Below are positions 1-8,581 of a stretch of 64,000 nucleotides of DNA, one piece after another. Each line of letters opens with the position of its first letter. The first letter of the stretch is position 1. This DNA comes from Bacteroides reticulotermitis JCM 10512. GTDB lineage: Bacteria > Bacteroidota > Bacteroidia > Bacteroidales > Bacteroidaceae. The position numbers and the translations under genes are program-made. The stretch spans positions 62,001 to 126,000 of the forward strand of contig NZ_BAIV01000010.1 of assembly GCF_000517545.1 (NCBI RefSeq), written 5' to 3'. The notes under the pieces were generated by a model. That model saw only the letters and a list, made by a program, of their open reading frames with translations. It was not told the DNA's origin and did not search any database.

Positions 1-74
1 TTCGGAACCGTAACGGGGAAGAATCGATAAGAGGGCTTTCTTTTGGCAAGCTGCCTGCACAGACTCATACTTCT

Positions 75-263
75 CCCCCTACAAGAAAAAATATTTTATC
101 TCTCATGCTCTCATTGTTTTGCGTTTAACTATCAATTATTCAATATATTATGCAATGAGAGATACTTTTAAAAAGCGGGATCTCTCATCATTTTCCCGCA
201 TTTTTGCCCCTTTTTGGACGTATCTCTCATCATTTTTGAGGGATCTCTCATTCTTTTTAGCTG
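75..263. repeat. TCTCTCAT-word repeat element, copy 1
   Basis: This is a non-coding stretch in which the word ATCTCTCAT recurs at 98, 180, 222 and 243, with the reverse word ATGAGAGAT at 155. The last copies are 42 and 21 bp apart, so the underlying unit is about 21 bp, with one degenerate unit around 201. GCGGGA (175-180) and TCCCGC (194-199) form a second nested inverted repeat. The left part (A-rich, then ATATTTTA, CTCATTGTTTT) is shared with the stretch at 58985-59020, which also carries this word. No coding potential is convincing. The function is unknown. Confidence 0.6.
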
Positions 264-727
264 TATTTCGTATTAGACAGGGCTTCATCTTCCCGGAGAG
301 TAAGTGACAGCATTCTATTTTTCACAAATCTGTTGCCCTGCCACACAAGTACATCTTAGCACTTTACTTTATTACCAACCATTAGGCAATCTACGAGACA
401 AGCACAAGCAAATTTCTAAAAACAAGGTTCTTCTTCAATTTTAGTGCAAGGTAACTTGAAAAGGCTCCAGAGCTTGAAGGCATAACAATCTATTGTCATC
501 CGAATGTTTCTTAGTGCCACAGCTGTTCTTAGCGGTTGGCACAACCTAATACGCCACTTGTTTTCAGGAAGAACTGGATCACCTGCAAAAGTATGGGGAT
601 TACGCCTGAATCTTCATTAATCTATACAATAATAAGAGAATATTCATCATTCCCCTAAACTGAAATCTAGGGAGATAGCCTATATCTATAAACTAAGTAA
701 CCGATAAGACACGCAATTGAAGCAAGT
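264..727. other. gene-free stretch, nothing recognised
   Basis: No reading frame here resembles a protein I know, and no RNA gene or clear hairpin is visible. It may hold decayed sequence between two repeat elements. Confidence 0.5.
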
Positions 728-1304
728 GACAAAATGTAAACAGATATCGAGTCATAGTCACTTTTTGCCGTAAACAATTGATTGATAGTCCGATATATTG
801 CGTCTGCTTTTTTTTTAGCCTGATCTACTCAATAGATAATACCGATTTCCGAAGATTGAGTACTTGGCAAAATCCCCTCGGGAAATAGTAGTAAACAACT
901 AGTAAAAGACATCTTTACCCATAATATTTGCTGTTCCACAACTGTGGAACAGCTGACTCACATATTGTGAAACACGTGTCCCACATAATGTGGAACAGGC
1001 GTCGCACAATATGTGCAACAGAAAATAACAGGACATAAACATAGAAAAAAGACTTCTTAAATTTACGAATACTTGCCTGCAATACGGTTCTAAAACAGGC
1101 TTGTTTGGTGAATTGAAAGCTCTATTTTGGGAGAAAATGAGCAATGGCTATCGCTCATCAAGATCAAGTGATCAAAACAAAGAAGGCGCATTGCAATTAA
1201 TTGATATACTGAACGATATGCAAAAAAAAGTGACTAAGTCATAAGAGTGTTGTATCATTGTGCACAGTGCTTCTGTCAAGCCCCGATGATGAAATTAGGA
1301 ACAC
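728..1304. repeat. dispersed non-coding element, copy A
   Basis: Both ends match the ends of the stretch at 22583-23398. The left ~80 bases share GTCATAGTCA, then TTTTGC, GTAAAC, TGATTGATAGT and GATATATTGCGTC. The right ~105 bases share TTGATATACTG, then CATAAGAGTGTTGTATCATT, and CAAGCCCCGATGATGAAATT. The middle differs between copies, and in both it holds a phased palindrome array. I see no transposase or terminal inverted repeats, so it is not an obvious insertion sequence. Its nature is unknown. Confidence 0.7.
934..1018. repeat. phased palindrome array A (22-23 bp period)
   Basis: Four palindromes start at 936, 958, 981 and 1004: CCACA/TGTGG, TCACA/TGTGA, CCACA/TGTGG and GCACA/TGTGC, each with a 2-3 base loop. 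The outer base changes from unit to unit, yet its partner changes with it, so pairing is kept. Smaller palindromes sit between them (CAGCTG at 950, ACACGTGT at 972, a weaker one near 998). Palindrome centres therefore fall every 11-11.5 bp. Confidence 0.75.
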
Positions 1305-1791
1305 AGAATGGCTACACGGATATTGTACAGTTTGCCAAAAGAGTCGAAACTTAAGCAGTACTCAGAGAAAAAGAGAGATCTCCAGACTTTTGCAAGTGAT
1401 CCGAAGAACTGTCATGCAAAACCCAAAAAGGTATTACCCCAAACAGCTTTTCAAGAAGAGTTTCTTTGCTTGTTTCAGTTCTTTCTTACCGCTAAAATAG
1501 GTTGGCTATGGCTGACTGGTGGCAGAAAATTTCCGAAAATAACTATTATGTGAGAGGAGAAGGGAAGTAGTCACGTATCGGCTTATGGGCTGGGAGTTCA
1601 ATTTGCACGTCTGCAAGAGCTTTTGATGATTGATAATAGTTTTCTTTTAATTCCTTTGCAATCTTTAAGCTCTATTCTTAACCTTTCTTCGTAGAACTTT
1701 GTTTTATATGTATAATCTCAATTAAAACAAGCAGGCTACGAAAAGATACACCGATACTGGTACTTTTAAGTGGATATTCGTTTCATTCTCG
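1305..1791. other. gene-free stretch, nothing recognised
   Basis: Open frames of 80 codons overlap one another here but resemble no protein and look accidental. The word AAGCAGGCTACGAA (1729-1742) is the reverse complement of 1828-1841 inside the end of nudC, a 14-bp inverted pair of unknown meaning. Confidence 0.5.
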
Positions 1792-2616
1792 TTATATAGT
1801 TCGTTTGCAGTAGTGTTGTGTGTATACTTCGTAGCCTGCTTTTTCTTCAATCCACCAATCAATCATTTTTCGTGCTAAACTAAGTTTTCTGGGAAGTTCC
1901 GGGAGATTGTCGCGCGTATAGAATTCACCCGAACTCAATTCTTCTTCCTGCAATTGAATTTCACCTCCGGCATAATCGGCTATAAAACCCACCATTAGTC
2001 CACTTGGATAAGGCCACGACTGGTTGCCAAAATAAGAGATGTTAGTCACATCCAATCCGGTTTCCTCTTTAACTTCGCGAGCTACACACTCTTCCAGCGT
2101 TTCTCCGGTTTCCAGAAAACCGGCAACCAGGCTGTTGAATGTTCCCTTAAAATTGCGAGCATGTACCAATAATATTGAATCACCTTTTCTCACAAGAACC
2201 AGAATCGCAGTTGATATGGCGGGATAAACCTCCTGCGCACAGTTAGGACAGCGTTTCATGATTGGTTCTATTTGTTCCAAGGCTGTACCACATGCAGAAC
2301 AGAAACGATTGCTCCGATCCCAATGAAGAATCTCGCGGGCTTTTCCGGCTATCTGGTAATATTGAACAGGTAGCAAATCGTAGCTGGCACGTAGACCGAC
2401 CATCGTCATCGCTTCCGACTCTTCAATAGCTTCGGGTAAGGAGAAAGCCTTGCACGGATTGCCATCGAATGTGGTAATCTCATGTACGGTAGCCATTTCC
2501 GGAACCGTAATCGGAGGATATACTCCAGAAGGAATATAAAAGGTGTTATTTGACTTTTGAAGCAGTAGTTGGTCTTTGTGAAAGATAAACCACAAAGTTT
2601 GAGCATTTGAATTCAT
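1792..2616 (-). CDS. nudC: NAD(+)/NADH pyrophosphatase (Nudix hydrolase NudC)
   Basis: A 274-residue cytoplasmic Nudix hydrolase that splits NADH or NAD into nicotinamide mononucleotide and AMP; NudC homologues also remove NAD caps from RNA. The order is N-terminal domain, a four-cysteine zinc ribbon (CSAC then CPNC), and the Nudix box (GFLETGETLEE then REVKEETG). After it comes WPYPSG, close to the SQPWPFPxS signature that separates NudC from other Nudix enzymes. The start chosen is MNSNAQ; an in-frame ATG 60 bases upstream would add a tail unlike the family. It is the last gene on this minus-strand run and is separated from the ABC-F gene by about 110 bases holding its own promoter-like box. 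Confidence 0.9.
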   Translation of the reverse strand: MNSNAQTLWFIFHKDQLLLQKSNNTFYIPSGVYPPITVPEMATVHEITTFDGNPCKAFSLPEAIEESEAMTMVGLRASYDLLPVQYYQIAGKAREILHWDRSNRFCSACGTALEQIEPIMKRCPNCAQEVYPAISTAILVLVRKGDSILLVHARNFKGTFNSLVAGFLETGETLEECVAREVKEETGLDVTNISYFGNQSWPYPSGLMVGFIADYAGGEIQLQEEELSSGEFYTRDNLPELPRKLSLARKMIDWWIEEKAGYEVYTQHYCKRTI

Positions 2617-2692
2617 AACATTAAAACTATAGTAAAACACATGCCGAGAGCACGTTCTTATCATTCCAAACCCCATCCGGGTTTTGGATATG

Positions 2693-2700
2693 CAAAGGTA
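2693..2700 (-). promoter_or_regulatory. Bacteroides -7 box upstream of nudC
   Basis: On the minus strand this reads TACCTTTG, a full match to the Bacteroides -7 consensus TANNTTTG, 77 bases before the chosen nudC start. No clear -33 TTTG lies at the usual spacing. Confidence 0.45.
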
Positions 2701-2728
2701 ATACTTTTCCTGTATTCTGCATATTCAA

Positions 2729-4324
2729 CTACAAATTGATTCTTTGATTTACGCCAATTTCCTTTCTGAAGGCTTCATCGTGCGAGACGATAAGTATTGT
2801 ACCCGAGTAGCTTTGAATTGTTGAGGTGATGATCTCAATATTCCGAATGTCGAGATTGTTTGTTGGCTCGTCTAAAATAAACAAGTCGGGTGTGTTGTTC
2901 GCAATCATCAGGCAACAAAAAGCAAGGCGCATCTTCTCGCCGCCACTGAGTTTACTACACGGCTTTTCCCAGACGGTAGCCGGAAACAGATAGCGATTCA
3001 GAATCACTTTGAGTTCATGATCCGGTAAATGACGGTTGTTGAAAGTCTCCGCCTGCTGTAGGATGGTAAGCTCGTTTTGAATGATGGAATACTCCTGATT
3101 GAGATATACGTATGAGAATTCGGCTCGCTCGATCCTCCCCGTGGTTGGTATCAGTTCACCGGTAACCAATTTCAGTAGCGTTGTTTTCCCACTTCCATTT
3201 TTACCGGTAATGTGTATACGATCACCACTTCTCAATTGAAAAGTGAGAGGGGATTCCAATAGGTTGCAGTTTCCTTCGGGATAGCGAAAATTAATGTTCT
3301 CCGCATTAATCAGAATCTTTCCGGTATGCAAAGAGGAAGATTCAAAGTTGGTTTTCAGTTCCGAAAGTGGAGACAGCGAACTGCGGAGCTGATTACGTTC
3401 ACCCATCAGTTTGTCAGCTTTCTCTGTATGGATGCTTGCAAGCTTACTGGTACTTTTATCGGCATTGTCTTTCCGCTTTCCCATCAAGATGCGAGGGAGC
3501 CCTTTCTGCTGACTTGCTTTTTCGCCGCGAATATTTTGCTTCTCTTTGCGTTCGGCTGTTTCCCGTGCTAGCTTACGTATTTGCCGCAATTCTTTCTCTT
3601 TATTTTCGAGACTTTGTAGCAAAGCGTTCTGTCGGATGGCTCTTTGTTCTTTATAGAATTCGTAATTTCCACTGTAGTAAGTTAGTTGGCTACGCTCTAG
3701 TTCACAGGTTTCGGGCAGTAGGTTCAAGAGTGAACGGTCATGGCTGACTACTAGCAGAGTCATCTTGCATTTGGATATCCAATCGTAGAGTGTTTTCCGA
3801 CTCGTGAGATCGAGGTGGTTGCTTGGCTCGTCCATTAAGATGACGGAAGGATTGTGAATAGCTATACCAGCTAAGAAAATGCGGGTTTTCTCTCCACCGC
3901 TCAGTTGTTGCATAGACTGCGAAAGCGACAAATGTCCCAATCCCCAAGATTCGAGGGCGGCTAACGAGCGTTCTTCAATCGTCCAATCGTCATTGAGAGT
4001 CTCAAATACGGCCGGTTCAACATTGCCATTGAGTATAGCATGCAAGGCTTCCAATTTTGCATCTATCTGTAAGGCTTGGGCAATATTCAAGGTGTTGTAT
4101 TGCCCAAAATGTTGAGGAATATAGTATAAATGATCCGGATGCGACACACTGCCGGATGATGGTTGTAATCTCTCGGCTATAATTTGCAGCAAGGTCGACT
4201 TGCCTGATCCATTATTGCCTATCAAGGCTATCTTCTGTCCTTTGTTAATCGAAAATGTGAGATTTTCAAATAGGACCTCCTTATCAGGATGGATATAACT
4301 TACCTGTTGAATATGAATGCACAT
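2729..4324 (-). CDS. ABC-F family ATPase (duplicated ATP-binding cassettes)
   Basis: A soluble 531-residue protein with two ATP-binding cassettes and no membrane segments, so it is an ABC-F protein acting on the ribosome, not a transporter. The first cassette has Walker A GNNGSGKST, signature LSGGEKTR and Walker B ILMDEPSNHLDL. A lysine/glutamate-rich linker follows (about residues 235-330). The second has GKNGSGKTT, LSGGEKMR and LFILDEPTNNLDI. The family includes translation factors and antibiotic-resistance ribosome-protection proteins (Msr, Lsa, Vga types). The short length and long leader would fit a resistance type, but sequence alone does not decide. The start chosen is MCIHIQQ, where homology should begin; an in-frame ATG at 4408 would add 28 unrelated residues. 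Confidence 0.85.
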   Translation of the reverse strand: MCIHIQQVSYIHPDKEVLFENLTFSINKGQKIALIGNNGSGKSTLLQIIAERLQPSSGSVSHPDHLYYIPQHFGQYNTLNIAQALQIDAKLEALHAILNGNVEPAVFETLNDDWTIEERSLAALESWGLGHLSLSQSMQQLSGGEKTRIFLAGIAIHNPSVILMDEPSNHLDLTSRKTLYDWISKCKMTLLVVSHDRSLLNLLPETCELERSQLTYYSGNYEFYKEQRAIRQNALLQSLENKEKELRQIRKLARETAERKEKQNIRGEKASQQKGLPRILMGKRKDNADKSTSKLASIHTEKADKLMGERNQLRSSLSPLSELKTNFESSSLHTGKILINAENINFRYPEGNCNLLESPLTFQLRSGDRIHITGKNGSGKTTLLKLVTGELIPTTGRIERAEFSYVYLNQEYSIIQNELTILQQAETFNNRHLPDHELKVILNRYLFPATVWEKPCSKLSGGEKMRLAFCCLMIANNTPDLFILDEPTNNLDIRNIEIITSTIQSYSGTILIVSHDEAFRKEIGVNQRINL

Positions 4325-4399
4325 TGTAATTCTTGAGTTAGAATGTGAGTAATCGGATTTTGAAAAGAGAAAATCGGGGAGGGTAGACAAATCTATCAC

Positions 4400-4425
4400 A
4401 AAAAACATCCGTACGAGTCGTATGG
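4400..4425 (-). terminator. possible attenuator hairpin in the ABC-F leader
   Basis: On the minus strand a short hairpin (arms CCATACG and CGTACGG, one mismatch) lies at 4425-4409 and is followed closely by six T. It lies between the -7 box at 4541 and the ABC-F start at 4324, where a transcription attenuator would sit. The stem is short, so this is tentative. Confidence 0.3.
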
Positions 4426-4533
4426 GTAATAACCGGCTTTAGAGATTATGTGAATAACCGGAAATGCGTTACTTGAGGAAAGTTGTCTAATTCGAATTGA
4501 TTACATGATTGTTTGTATGAAGTAAGTTCACTG

Positions 4534-4541
4534 CAAAGATA
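4534..4541 (-). promoter_or_regulatory. Bacteroides -7 box upstream of the ABC-F gene
   Basis: On the minus strand this reads TATCTTTG, a full TANNTTTG match. It would give an unusually long leader of about 200 bases before the ABC-F start. Confidence 0.45.
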
Positions 4542-4672
4542 TAGCAACTTTTAGATAAAGCAAGCGATATAAGTATCTAATTTTCTTGCCTAGTGGGATA
4601 GAGAAGGCGGAAAAGTCGGAAAGATATAGATGATTTCTACCTATCCGACTCTTCTGCTTTTGTAATAATGTA

Positions 4673-6043
4673 TTATATCTTGAACAGATCATTCAAACTC
4701 TGACTCATGCTGGGAGCAGAGAATACAAAGTCCCTTAGATAACTGTAATGTTGTTCTTTTTTCATGGCCATAGCTACAATGTTTATCATCTCCGGAGCGT
4801 TGGCGCAGAATAGCGTACATCCCATAATTCTTCCGTTCTGGTGGTTGATAATAGCTTTTAGTATACCATCCGGTTGGTGTAGAATACGCGAATGGGTTAC
4901 TGTGCTGGCTTGTAAACGAGTAACTATAATCGAATGTCCCTTTTTCAAGGCTTCTTCTTCGTTGATGCCAATATGAGCAAAAGGAGGATCAATGGCTAAT
5001 GTGTAAGGAGTGGGGGACCGGTCGTTGGCGCTCCGTGTTCTTTCACCGAAAAGTTGATCACAGACAATCCTTACGTCATCTTGTAAGAGTGGGGAAAGTG
5101 GAAAGCCCTCATTAATAGTCCCCAATGCCCATATGTGAGGGGTATTGGTGCGTAGTTGATCATTAACGATTATATTTCCTTGTACATTGGTTTTGACTCC
5201 GGCAACGTATAGGCGGAGCGTATCGGTCAGGGGTCGGTATCCGGTGGTTACTAGTACCGCACTCCCTTCTAGGATCTTGGGGTTATCACCAGACAGACTG
5301 GTGTATGTCAACTCAATTCCGTCTTCTGTATCGAGTAGCGAACGTACATGTGCATCCAAGTGGATCTCAATGCCATTTCTTGTGATAACTTCTTTAATAT
5401 AATTGGCTACATCACGATCGGCGAAAGGCATGAAGCGATCTTTACTTTCAAGGATGGTCACTTTGCTTCCAAAGTTAGCATACATGGAAGCAAACTCTAG
5501 TCCCGCATAGCTATCGCCAACTATAATCAGATGCTTTGGCAACTCATTCCGATCGAGAATCTCATGATTGATATACGCGTTTTCAACTGTCTCGATCCCT
5601 TCGATGGGAGGAATCAACGGAGCAGATCCTGCATGAATGAAGATCTCTTTTCCTTTAAGCTCTATGTAATCATTGCCAGAGGTCACCTTTACGGTATCCC
5701 TTGAAGTGAATGAAGCATCTCCTATAAAAATAGCTACGTTGGGTGACCGCTTTAACTTGTCACTATTCGTTTCCTTGAGGAAGAAACTGAGTCTGTCTTT
5801 GCGGGTGATAGCCTGTTTGTATATTTTGGCTTGTTTGGGGTAGTCGTCATAATATAATAAACTGGCTACTTCAGCCTCATATGCTAGCGAGTGAAGGGAG
5901 TCGGTTAAATCCTGACGATCTTCTCCTTCTGTCTTGTCGATGGGGTTGATTATAGCAACCCGCCAACCACGGCCGGATAGTTTAATAGCAAGTGTTTCGC
6001 TGATTTTTCCGGAGCCGATAATAATAGCATCATATTGTTTCAT
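4673..6043 (-). CDS. RclA/mercuric-reductase-like flavoprotein lacking the redox cysteine pair
   Basis: A 456-residue class I pyridine-nucleotide oxidoreductase by fold. It has an N-terminal FAD site (IIIGSGKISETLA), a central NAD(P) site (IIVGDSYAGLEFAS), the second FAD motif (NTPHIWALGTI) and a C-terminal dimerisation domain. The start MKQYDAIIIGSGK resembles RclA of enteric bacteria. The CxxxxC active site expected near residue 40 is absent: that stretch reads INPIDKTEGEDRQDLTDS with no cysteine. The C-terminal His-Glu motif is also replaced (SAPSMSQS). It therefore cannot run the usual dithiol reaction and may be a flavin-only oxidase or reductase. An AraC regulator lies just upstream on the same strand, as RclR accompanies rclA in E. 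coli; the parallel is an inference. Confidence 0.75.
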   Translation of the reverse strand: MKQYDAIIIGSGKISETLAIKLSGRGWRVAIINPIDKTEGEDRQDLTDSLHSLAYEAEVASLLYYDDYPKQAKIYKQAITRKDRLSFFLKETNSDKLKRSPNVAIFIGDASFTSRDTVKVTSGNDYIELKGKEIFIHAGSAPLIPPIEGIETVENAYINHEILDRNELPKHLIIVGDSYAGLEFASMYANFGSKVTILESKDRFMPFADRDVANYIKEVITRNGIEIHLDAHVRSLLDTEDGIELTYTSLSGDNPKILEGSAVLVTTGYRPLTDTLRLYVAGVKTNVQGNIIVNDQLRTNTPHIWALGTINEGFPLSPLLQDDVRIVCDQLFGERTRSANDRSPTPYTLAIDPPFAHIGINEEEALKKGHSIIVTRLQASTVTHSRILHQPDGILKAIINHQNGRIMGCTLFCANAPEMINIVAMAMKKEQHYSYLRDFVFSAPSMSQSLNDLFKI

Positions 6044-6162
6044 TGCTTCTTTTCATTCGTTTAGCTTGTTGTATTTCGCTATATAACATATGAGAAGAAG
6101 TTTTGTTCTCATTTTTGCCAAAAGTTACATGCACTAGTGTTTATGTCTTTAAGTTAATATAA

Positions 6163-7002
6163 TTAACTAATATTCGCTTGCTCATGTCTGAACTGAATTG
6201 CACTCAGTCCGGTCATTTTTTTGAAGAAACGGCTAAATGTAGCTTGGTCTTCAAATCCTAGAATATCAGTGATCTCTTTAACGCTTTTATTGCTGTAAAG
6301 TAAGAGTCGCTTGGCTTCTACTTCTACACGCTCATGAATGATTCGTAAAGGAGAAGGCAGATTGCATATCGAGAAAATATTTGAAAGAGTTTTGGGCGAT
6401 TTATAAAGTATATCGGCGTAATCCTGTACTTGTTTTTTTGTCCGAAAGTGTTCATCTACTAGATTGTAGAATTTGCGAACAACTTCAAAACTGTACTCTT
6501 TTTTGGGTGTTATATCCAAACGGTTGCGTGCTATACGTGTACATTGAATAATGAAACGCTTAAGCTGTATGCGCAGCATCTCCTCTTGCAAACTGTCAGC
6601 AATACTAAATTCACTTTTCAATGCTCCAACAATGTTAGTCAGCTCTTTATGCTCACTCTCGTTCAGCGTAAAGCGTACCAGGTGAGAGGACCCATTGAAT
6701 AGGAAACCGCTGCAAGATACTTCACGGTCGTTTCCGTAAATACAATAGAAGTTGCTATTGAAGAGTAGGGTCAGGTGCTCTCCTTCGCAGGCTTTTAGTT
6801 CCAAATGCTGCAAGTGAGTCAGCGAGATAACATCATCTTGGTAGAGTGTCATTTCCTGATGATCTATTTCTACGATAATATATCCTTTACGTACCCATAA
6901 AAATTTATACAAGCCTTTCTCTTTCTGCAATTTTTGCTCGGTGAAGTACGTATCGGTTACTGCAAGTGTTCCTTTTAATCGGGTTTGGTATTGTAAAGTC
7001 AT
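6163..7002 (-). CDS. AraC family transcriptional regulator
   Basis: A 279-residue regulator with a cupin-like N-terminal sensing half and a C-terminal AraC DNA-binding domain of two helix-turn-helix units. Visible signatures are KSPKTLSNIF in the first unit and the classic end DILGFEDQATFSRFFKKMTG in the second, near residues 245-265. It follows cytidine deaminase with only two bases between the genes, so the two are surely co-transcribed. The RclA-like flavoprotein gene follows 119 bases later on the same strand and is the most likely target. The inducer cannot be read from the sequence. Confidence 0.85.
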   Translation of the reverse strand: MTLQYQTRLKGTLAVTDTYFTEQKLQKEKGLYKFLWVRKGYIIVEIDHQEMTLYQDDVISLTHLQHLELKACEGEHLTLLFNSNFYCIYGNDREVSCSGFLFNGSSHLVRFTLNESEHKELTNIVGALKSEFSIADSLQEEMLRIQLKRFIIQCTRIARNRLDITPKKEYSFEVVRKFYNLVDEHFRTKKQVQDYADILYKSPKTLSNIFSICNLPSPLRIIHERVEVEAKRLLLYSNKSVKEITDILGFEDQATFSRFFKKMTGLSAIQFRHEQANIS

Positions 7003-7004
7003 AA

Positions 7005-7487
7005 TTAAATCTCCATAGCTGATGCATCGAACGACAGAGGTAATAAGTCGCGGATGCTCGTAATTTCATAAACACATTCTTTCCCGTAAAGAAGAATTCG
7101 GATAGGGTGTCCGTATCGCTTCTCTGTTTCCAAGATTACTTGACGGCAAGCTCCACAAGGCGGGATAGGCGTCTCTATGAAATCCTTTTCTGTCCGAGCG
7201 GCAACAGCTAAAACTGTTACCGGCTGATCGGGGTATTGAGAATTCGCATAAAACAACGTAGTGCGTTCGGCACAGGTTCCCGAAGGGTAAGCGGCATTCT
7301 CTTGATTGGTTCCTTCTACTATAGTTCCATTGCCCAATAACGCGGCGGCTCCCACAGAAAAACGAGAATAGGGAGCGTAGCTTCGTGCAGTCGCTTCCAT
7401 GGCGGTTTTTACTAATTTCTGATCGGAACTACTTAGCTCATCGTATTGATATACTTTGATTATAGCGGTAATGGTTAGGTCTTTCAT
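7005..7487 (-). CDS. cdd: cytidine deaminase
   Basis: A 160-residue tetramer-type cytidine deaminase that converts cytidine and deoxycytidine to the uridine forms in pyrimidine salvage. The zinc site is visible as CAERT (cysteine ligand plus catalytic glutamate) and PCGACRQV (two more cysteine ligands). The start chosen is the ATG of MKDLTI; a GTG two codons upstream is also open. It is the first gene of a minus-strand run with the AraC gene and has its own promoter, divergent from the glucosaminidase gene. Confidence 0.92.
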   Translation of the reverse strand: MKDLTITAIIKVYQYDELSSSDQKLVKTAMEATARSYAPYSRFSVGAAALLGNGTIVEGTNQENAAYPSGTCAERTTLFYANSQYPDQPVTVLAVAARTEKDFIETPIPPCGACRQVILETEKRYGHPIRILLYGKECVYEITSIRDLLPLSFDASAMEI

Positions 7488-7521
7488 GCGCACAAACTGA
7501 TTAGTTTTACATTTAATGTCA

Positions 7522-7551
7522 CAAAGTTAGGAAAGAGATTGATAATCCCAA
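7522..7551 (-). promoter_or_regulatory. cdd promoter (Bacteroides type), divergent
   Basis: On the minus strand TTG (7551-7549) and TAACTTTG (7529-7522) are 19 bases apart, a good -33/-7 pair 34 bases from the cdd start. On the plus strand TTG at 7539 and GAATTTTG at 7562 form a weaker pair for the glucosaminidase gene, so the two promoters overlap. Confidence 0.6.
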
Positions 7552-7598
7552 TTATTTTTATGAATTTTGTACCTTCTAAACATACAGGTATATTAAAC

Positions 7599-8504
7599 AT
7601 GAGAAAAGAACTGCACAGATTTGTCCTTATTGGCTTTGCACTTATATTTGTTCTTTCGGTGCAAGCACAAAGACAAAATACCCGCTACGTTGAATATATA
7701 GAGAAATACAGTGAGTTGGCTGTGGAGCAAATGAAGCTTTCTAAAATACCTGCCAGCATCACATTGGCACAAGGACTTTTGGAAAGTGGAGCAGGCGCTA
7801 GCGAACTGGCTCGTAAAAGCAATAATCATTTCGGCATTAAATGTGGAGGCAGTTGGCGTGGGCGTACCGTGCGTCATGATGATGACGCTCGTGATGAATG
7901 TTTCCGGGCTTATGCGCATCCACGTGCTTCATACGAAGATCATTCCGAGTTTTTGAGAAGAGGTGCGCGTTACGCTTTTCTGTTTCAGTTGGATATAACC
8001 GATTATAAAGGATGGGCTCGAGGTTTGAAAAAAGCCGGCTATGCTACCGATCCTTCTTATGCCAATCGGTTGATAACGATAATTGAAGATTATAACTTAT
8101 ATAAATACGACCGGAAGGGAGTTTATACGGAGCGTAAACTTAAGAAAAATCCGTGGTTACTCGAACCGCATCCGGTCTATCTGGCCAATGATATCGCTTA
8201 TATTGTTGCTCGTGATGGAGATACTTTCAAAGAACTGGGTAAGGAGTTTGACATCAGTTGGAAGAAGCTGGTGAGACATAATGATTTGCAGCAGGACTAT
8301 ACGCTGGTAGATGGAGATATTATCTACTTGAAAGGTAAAAAGAAAAAAGCTTCTAAGCCCTATTCGGTCTATGTGGTAAGGGATGGAGACTCTATGCATG
8401 GAATCTCGCAGAAATTTGGTATTCGATTGAAGAATCTTTATAAGATGAATCGCAAAGAGGGCGATTATATTCCTGAAATAGGCGATCGGTTGAGATTGCG
8501 TTAA
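7599..8504 (+). CDS. secreted N-acetylglucosaminidase-type cell-wall hydrolase with two LysM domains
   Basis: A 301-residue secreted peptidoglycan hydrolase. The N-terminal signal peptide ends near VQAQ. A glucosaminidase (GH73-like) domain follows, with ITLAQGLLESGAGASELA carrying the catalytic glutamate and NNHFGIKC after it. Two LysM peptidoglycan-binding domains close the protein (from YIVARDGDT and from YVVRDGDS). It probably cleaves glycan strands during growth or division. The start was set at MRKELHRF because it begins the signal peptide; the open frame reaches 60 bases further upstream. It stands alone between divergent cdd and the NDH-2 gene. Confidence 0.88.
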   Translation: MRKELHRFVLIGFALIFVLSVQAQRQNTRYVEYIEKYSELAVEQMKLSKIPASITLAQGLLESGAGASELARKSNNHFGIKCGGSWRGRTVRHDDDARDECFRAYAHPRASYEDHSEFLRRGARYAFLFQLDITDYKGWARGLKKAGYATDPSYANRLITIIEDYNLYKYDRKGVYTERKLKKNPWLLEPHPVYLANDIAYIVARDGDTFKELGKEFDISWKKLVRHNDLQQDYTLVDGDIIYLKGKKKKASKPYSVYVVRDGDSMHGISQKFGIRLKNLYKMNRKEGDYIPEIGDRLRLR

Positions 8505-8581
8505 TTGAAAAAATAGTAAGACTATTTGTAAACAGAATAACGATCATTTTTGTTGTAATATAAAATAAATAGGAATTTAGT

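Noticed and set aside
728..1304. Insertion sequence
   Set aside because: No transposase frame and no terminal inverted repeats or target duplications were seen, so it is listed only as a dispersed element.
119..1553. Open frames of 60-81 codons (119-307, 899-1144, 1258-1553)
   Set aside because: They lie in repeat-rich non-coding sequence, overlap one another in different frames, and resemble no protein.
1729..1841. 14-bp inverted pair AAGCAGGCTACGAA spanning the end of nudC
   Set aside because: Single occurrence, 85 bases between arms and no further structure. It may be chance or a trace of an old rearrangement.
2729..4324. Firm call as an antibiotic-resistance gene
   Set aside because: ABC-F proteins include housekeeping translation factors; the sequence alone does not separate them here.
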